From: Nageia nagi
Lineage: Eukaryota; Pinophyta
Direction of reading: 5' to 3'
DNA length: 64,000 nt
Assembly: GCA_050084985.1 (NCBI GenBank)
Contig: JBITNC010000001.1
Coordinates: forward strand, 44,454,001 to 44,518,000
The position numbers were made by a program, and so were the translations under genes. Shown here in pieces: positions 60,378 to 64,000 of this stretch. The notes beneath the pieces are model-generated. The model had not been told where the DNA came from. It was given only the letters and a program-made list of their open reading frames with translations, and searched no databases. Position 1 is the stretch's first letter, and each line of letters starts with the position of its first letter.

Positions 60378-61890
60378 TTAAGCAATAACTTTGCATACTT
60401 GGAAAGGTTTAACAACCCATATGCAATTTGCAGATGCATGTACAAAAATATGTGCCTTTTTTGTGGTGTATATTACATCGTTGATAGCATGCAAATAATA
60501 TTGCACATCATTAGCAATGTTCATTTTGTAAACTTCATCATGATACTTTGTTTTTTCTCCACTATAGCCCTTACTTGCTTGTTGTTGATGTATCCTACAC
60601 TCATGCATGTTAGAGAAATAGTATTTCATACAATGTGAATTACTTGTTGAACCAATGAAGCCTTTTGGTTGCTAAGTTATCTTTGGTTAAGGGTTCGTAA
60701 ATATCTTCAATTATCCATTATCAGGATGGATAGGACATTTTTCTACTTGAGTATTATCATCCATCTAAATTTCTTTATTGTTAATAAAATTTTGAATAAT
60801 ATTTCTTAAGATCCTATAATTGTTTTTAGGTGCCCTGGTGTCCTATGATAATTGCAAAATTTCTCATATTTATAATTTTTAAGAACACCATTAAGAAAGT
60901 GATGTTGAACCATTAGTAAAAGCTCAATAAGCTCTTCATTTAATAACACATTAAGAATATTATAAATAATATTAGTTAGCTTAGTAAACTTTCTTTGAGG
61001 TCTAGTTTGTTTTCTATCAACATTAGTTGTAGCATACACTTGAGATTTTTCTTTCTTTTCATATGTTTGAGACTTTGGATAATGTTGTTTATAAGTTTGT
61101 TTGATAAAATCTTCTTTTTTAAGAAAAATATCTATCATTTTAGCTAATATCAATCCAATGTTAGATACAACTTGTAATTTATACATACATAATAAAGCAT
61201 TTGCAAAAGTATTCTTTAAATCTTGTTCAGACAAAGAGATTTTATTTGTAATTTGTTTTCATACTTTCATGAAATTAGACATAGATTGATTAAAAAATTG
61301 ATTAATTTTACACAAATCTTTGAATTGAACTTTTTTGTGATATTATATCTAAAGTTTTCCAAAATCTTATATATCAAATCCTCATACTTATCAATACTCT
61401 TTTCAAGAAGACTAAAGTACCATTTCAATGCATCATCTTTCAAGCTACTTGAAAACAATTTTGCAAGCATATCTCTATCATGAACATATTCAATAACTTC
61501 CTCTAAAAATTTTCTAACATGTATTTTTGGATCTTGTAAACCATTAAATTTTATAAATTTCACACTTTTTACCAACAAAGAACTTAGAAACAATTCTATT
61601 AGTCAACAGATGCTTTAAACAACATAAGAAATCATCATCATCATCCATATTCATATCTTTTTCTAAGTTTTCAATCCTTTCTTGTATTGTCTTTCCATTA
61701 TTATGCACTATAGGAGGTTATTTTGGTTGTTGGTTTTGCACTATAGGCTTATTCCCTATAGGTATATTGATCTTTAGGGCTGGTGGTGGGGTTTGTGGTG
61801 GTGCATTGCTATTTAGAGATATTAGTTCATTTGTTTTTTCTTCTTAGTTTAGCCTCTTTTAGTGGCACAAATGATCCAATCCTATGTATT
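60378..61890 (-). pseudogene. Gypsy gag fragment
   Basis: Minus-strand retrotransposon gag. Its N-terminal part, near 61800-61640, is proline-rich (APPQTPPPALKINIPIGNK) and then reads ERIENLEKDMNMDDDDDF. The gag core at 61593-61267 has IKFNGLQDPKIHVRKFLEEV and LFSSSLKDDALKWYFSLL, typical of plant gypsy gag. A frameshift near 61320 leads to 61234-60806 with MSEQDLKNTFANALLCMY, and then a zinc-knuckle-like FCNYHRTPGHLKTIIGS near 60850, where the last Cys of the C-x2-H-x4-H-x4-C pattern is lost. From 60800 to 60378 similarity fades. No pol follows; the rest of the element is not in the window. Confidence 0.75.
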
Positions 61891-61929
61891 CTTTCATGCT
61901 CAAGTTTATCAATAAATTACAATAAAAAG

Positions 61930-62313
61930 AATAAATATTTCTTATTGTGAATTTTATTCTCCCATTGATTTACTTGTGTTGTGAATCAATTTTGAAGATC
62001 TATTTTGGTCTCTTGCAAGAATCTACATCAATTTTGCACTATAAATAGAGGGCTTTTTCTTTGAAATTACATACCAAAAGTTGAAACAAAGTTATGCTCT
62101 AGGATTAGTGTTAGGAGAGGAAGAAATAGGTCTTGTAAGAGAGTTATCTTTATGAATGAGAAAGATCTTAGTTAGTGGATGTAATCCCAGTTGGAGGAAC
62201 CTCTTTACATTGGTGTCAATTTGTAAGATTGTTTATGCTTTGAGTGCTAATGTTTAAGAGAGATTTCATATAATCTTGGGCATATAGAAATTGGGTTTTA
62301 GTCTTAATTCCAT
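61930..62313 (+). repeat. LTR fragment, plus orientation, with promoter-like TATA box
   Basis: Contains TATAAATAGAGGG at 62040 and leads into a PBS-like site, so it looks like the U3 end, R and U5 of an LTR. Its orientation is opposite to the neighbouring gag fragment, so the two come from different elements. No second LTR is present. Confidence 0.5.
62040..62047 (+). promoter_or_regulatory. TATA box of LTR fragment
   Basis: TATAAATA, preceded by a non-AT-biased stretch and about 275 bases upstream of the PBS-like site. A perfect plant TATA consensus. Activity is not implied. Confidence 0.5.
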
Positions 62314-62314
62314 C

Positions 62315-62330
62315 ATTTGGTATTTGATCT
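62315..62330 (+). other. Primer-binding-site-like sequence
   Basis: TTTGGTATTTGATC resembles TTGGTATCAGAGC (initiator tRNA-Met) and directly follows the putative LTR end. Confidence 0.45.
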
Positions 62331-63893
62331 TGGTGTGGAGGTTCCACTTCTTCATCCTTGGAGGTCTACCTTCATTCTTGTGAGGTAAAAGGTTTGTGAA
62401 AGTATAACCTCCTATCCTTCCCTTTCAATTTTTTGACTATGATACTAACATTGTTGTGATAACTATGTTAGTTGAAAGTTCAATTACTTAGCAAAAATTG
62501 CTTCAATAAATATAGTATATTATGATGGCAAATTTTTGTAAAGTTTTAAAAAAATGCAGTTTTTTTTACTTTGCAAGTTTACTTTATTAAAAAAAATAAT
62601 AGTTTTAAAATGGAGGGAACCATTTTTTATAGAAAGCATTGTATGCAAAAAAATACATATTAAAATCTTTTTAGTATACATTAAAACAAAAATATAATAG
62701 TATTTACTTAAATTAAAGTGGGGGTGCTTAAAAAATGGGAGGATTTATATTAGCATAAGAATTTTTATTTAAAAATATACATCTATTTTTAATGTGGGGG
62801 ATTTCCTTTTACTAAGAAGTGTTTTTTTTAACAAAAACATAATAAATTTTTTTCTTTTGAACAATATTTCTTAATATTGAAGATGAACAAATCTTCAAAT
62901 CACCCACTATCCTTCACATGATTATATTCTCCTGGATTTCTCTAGTAGCGTCTCACTCTCTTACTCCTTGTTTTAAGCCATTCATTTCATGATTATTTTA
63001 TTTTTTAACCATGTTGCTGCAGTTCCCAGATAGACTTGTGTACCCTACTGAGGGAACAAAAAACCAAGCTTGGAATAGGTTTCTTCTTCCTACAAAATAT
63101 AATTCAACTCGACACACTTGCATTTTTATTATGAAGATATTTTGTTTCGCTTCATATACATATGCTTCAACAGAATCGTTGGACATAGAGCTTAGTGAAA
63201 ATAAGGTTCACTATTGTAAGATTAATCCATCAAAAGAGTTTCAAAAACAACATTTATGTAGTTAATTTTGGTTCTATTTCATTTTTGTTTGTAATTCGGT
63301 TCAAACATTTATTATTAAAAAAAAGTTACAAAGTTTATGAAGAAAGGAGCCCAGAATAGTAGATATCTATAACCTGAAGGGACTTTGAGAGTAAGAGCGC
63401 TCAAACTATACATATTACTCCATCATTTCAATCTACAGAATATTGCTATAAAGGACTAATAAAAAGCACCAACCAAAGGGTTCTATTCTTAGCTTTAAAT
63501 CTAACAATCAAATGGTAGAGTGAATGTTTAATTTCCACAAGCATTCTTGTGCGCTACAGGAATTGAATAAAGCAAAAAATTCTCATCACGTAATTGTTGG
63601 ATATATTATAAGATGCCAGCTGTGGAACAAAGGACAAACCTCTATGATTTGAAATGAATATGTTAAACTAGGAACAAAGGGAACAAGTAAGGCTTAAGCA
63701 TACTAGCTTGACATTTCATAAATTATATATTTTCATTCTTAATCGACTGAAAAAATTATAATTTATTTTCTTAAAGCAAGAAAGAAAGAAATTTTATTAA
63801 CAAGATCGAGAGTTATCTATAAGACGATTGTAGAAAGTACATTGTAGCATTCTTAGTGAGATTTATACATAGAACATTCTGTGATATACAAAA
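62331..63893. other. Non-coding region leading to host-gene 3' end
   Basis: 62331-62450 resembles an element leader. 62500-62900 is A/T-rich with many homopolymer runs. An 84-codon plus-strand frame at 63011-63265 follows an acceptor-like TTGCTGCAG but has no recognised domain. 63780-63893 is probably the 3' untranslated region of the gene at 63894, with a minus-strand AATAAA at 63793-63798. Confidence 0.4.
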
Positions 63894-64000
63894 TTATTCT
63901 CCCAGACCAAATTGAGAAAGACAAGTCCATGGCACGCGATATACATCACAGAATGGTGTGCTGGATGGAGTATCACCTGATCTGGACAAAACGATGGTGC
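63894..64000 (-). CDS. C-terminal exon of an unidentified host gene (partial)
   Basis: The minus strand enters at the window edge and is open for 34 codons to a TAA at 63894-63896, reading TIVLSRSGDTPSSTPFCDVY then RVPWTCLSQFGLGE. The composition (Trp, Cys, Pro, balanced codons, several CpG sites) contrasts strongly with the decayed elements nearby, and a canonical AATAAA lies about 100 bases after the stop. I infer a real terminal exon, or the end of a longer exon, continuing beyond the window. The family is not recognised. The sequence upstream, past 64000, is needed to identify it. Confidence 0.42.
   Translation of the reverse strand, partial: TIVLSRSGDTPSSTPFCDVYRVPWTCLSQFGLGE

Noticed and set aside
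63011-63265. 84-codon plus-strand frame as an exon
   Set aside because: An acceptor-like TTGCTGCAG precedes it, but the peptide has no recognised motif, and the minus-strand frame opposite is equally open.
1-64000. tRNA or rRNA genes
   Set aside because: No cloverleaf with A and B boxes and no conserved rRNA blocks were noticed. The tRNA-like stretches found were primer binding sites of retrotransposons.

Overview
The window is AT-rich, strongly CpG-poor plant nuclear DNA that is mostly decayed, nested transposable elements. Everything recognisable is eukaryotic and plant-like: Ty1/copia, Ty3/gypsy (chromovirus-like and Tat-like) and L1-type LINE remains, a decayed pentatricopeptide-repeat (PPR) gene, and a repeated PP2C-like terminal exon. 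There are no operons, ribosome sites or CRISPR arrays. The density and age of the elements suggest a large plant genome, possibly a gymnosperm, but the species cannot be told from this sequence.

Layout. 285-6608: one copy (C) of a local repeat R1, split by a Ty1/copia element on the minus strand (1237-6325). 6640-13396: pieces of a plus-strand gypsy pol (RT/RNase H, then integrase and chromodomain-like tail), separated by about 4.4 kb of non-coding, repeat-rich DNA (7740-12110) holding microsatellites and a CATATG-based array. 14985-24314: two further copies (A and B) of a unit made of R1 plus R2; R2 carries a minus-strand PP2C-like terminal exon. Copy B is split by a LINE (18044-23293) flanked by a 16-bp target-site duplication. 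24315-51825: a three-level nest. Chromovirus-like gypsy I (+) is broken in its right LTR by Tat-like element II (-, 30025-51744), which is itself broken near its gag start by Tat-like element III (-, 36670-50834). 51826-64000: a lower-density region with a PPR pseudogene (55015-56420), candidate host exons, a 107-bp tandem repeat, a gypsy gag remnant (-), a plus-strand LTR/PBS fragment, and at the right edge what looks like the last coding exon of a minus-strand host gene (63894-64000).

None of the element genes is intact: each has stops or frameshifts, many at places where CAA, CAG or TGG codons would be expected, which fits decay of methylated cytosine. The most noteworthy items are the different placement of the second RNase H in the two Tat-like elements, a roughly 3.8-kb extra sense-strand coding region downstream of integrase in element III, a 100-bp tandem array inside its LTRs with different copy numbers, and the multiplied PP2C-like exon that ends in a predicted membrane segment.
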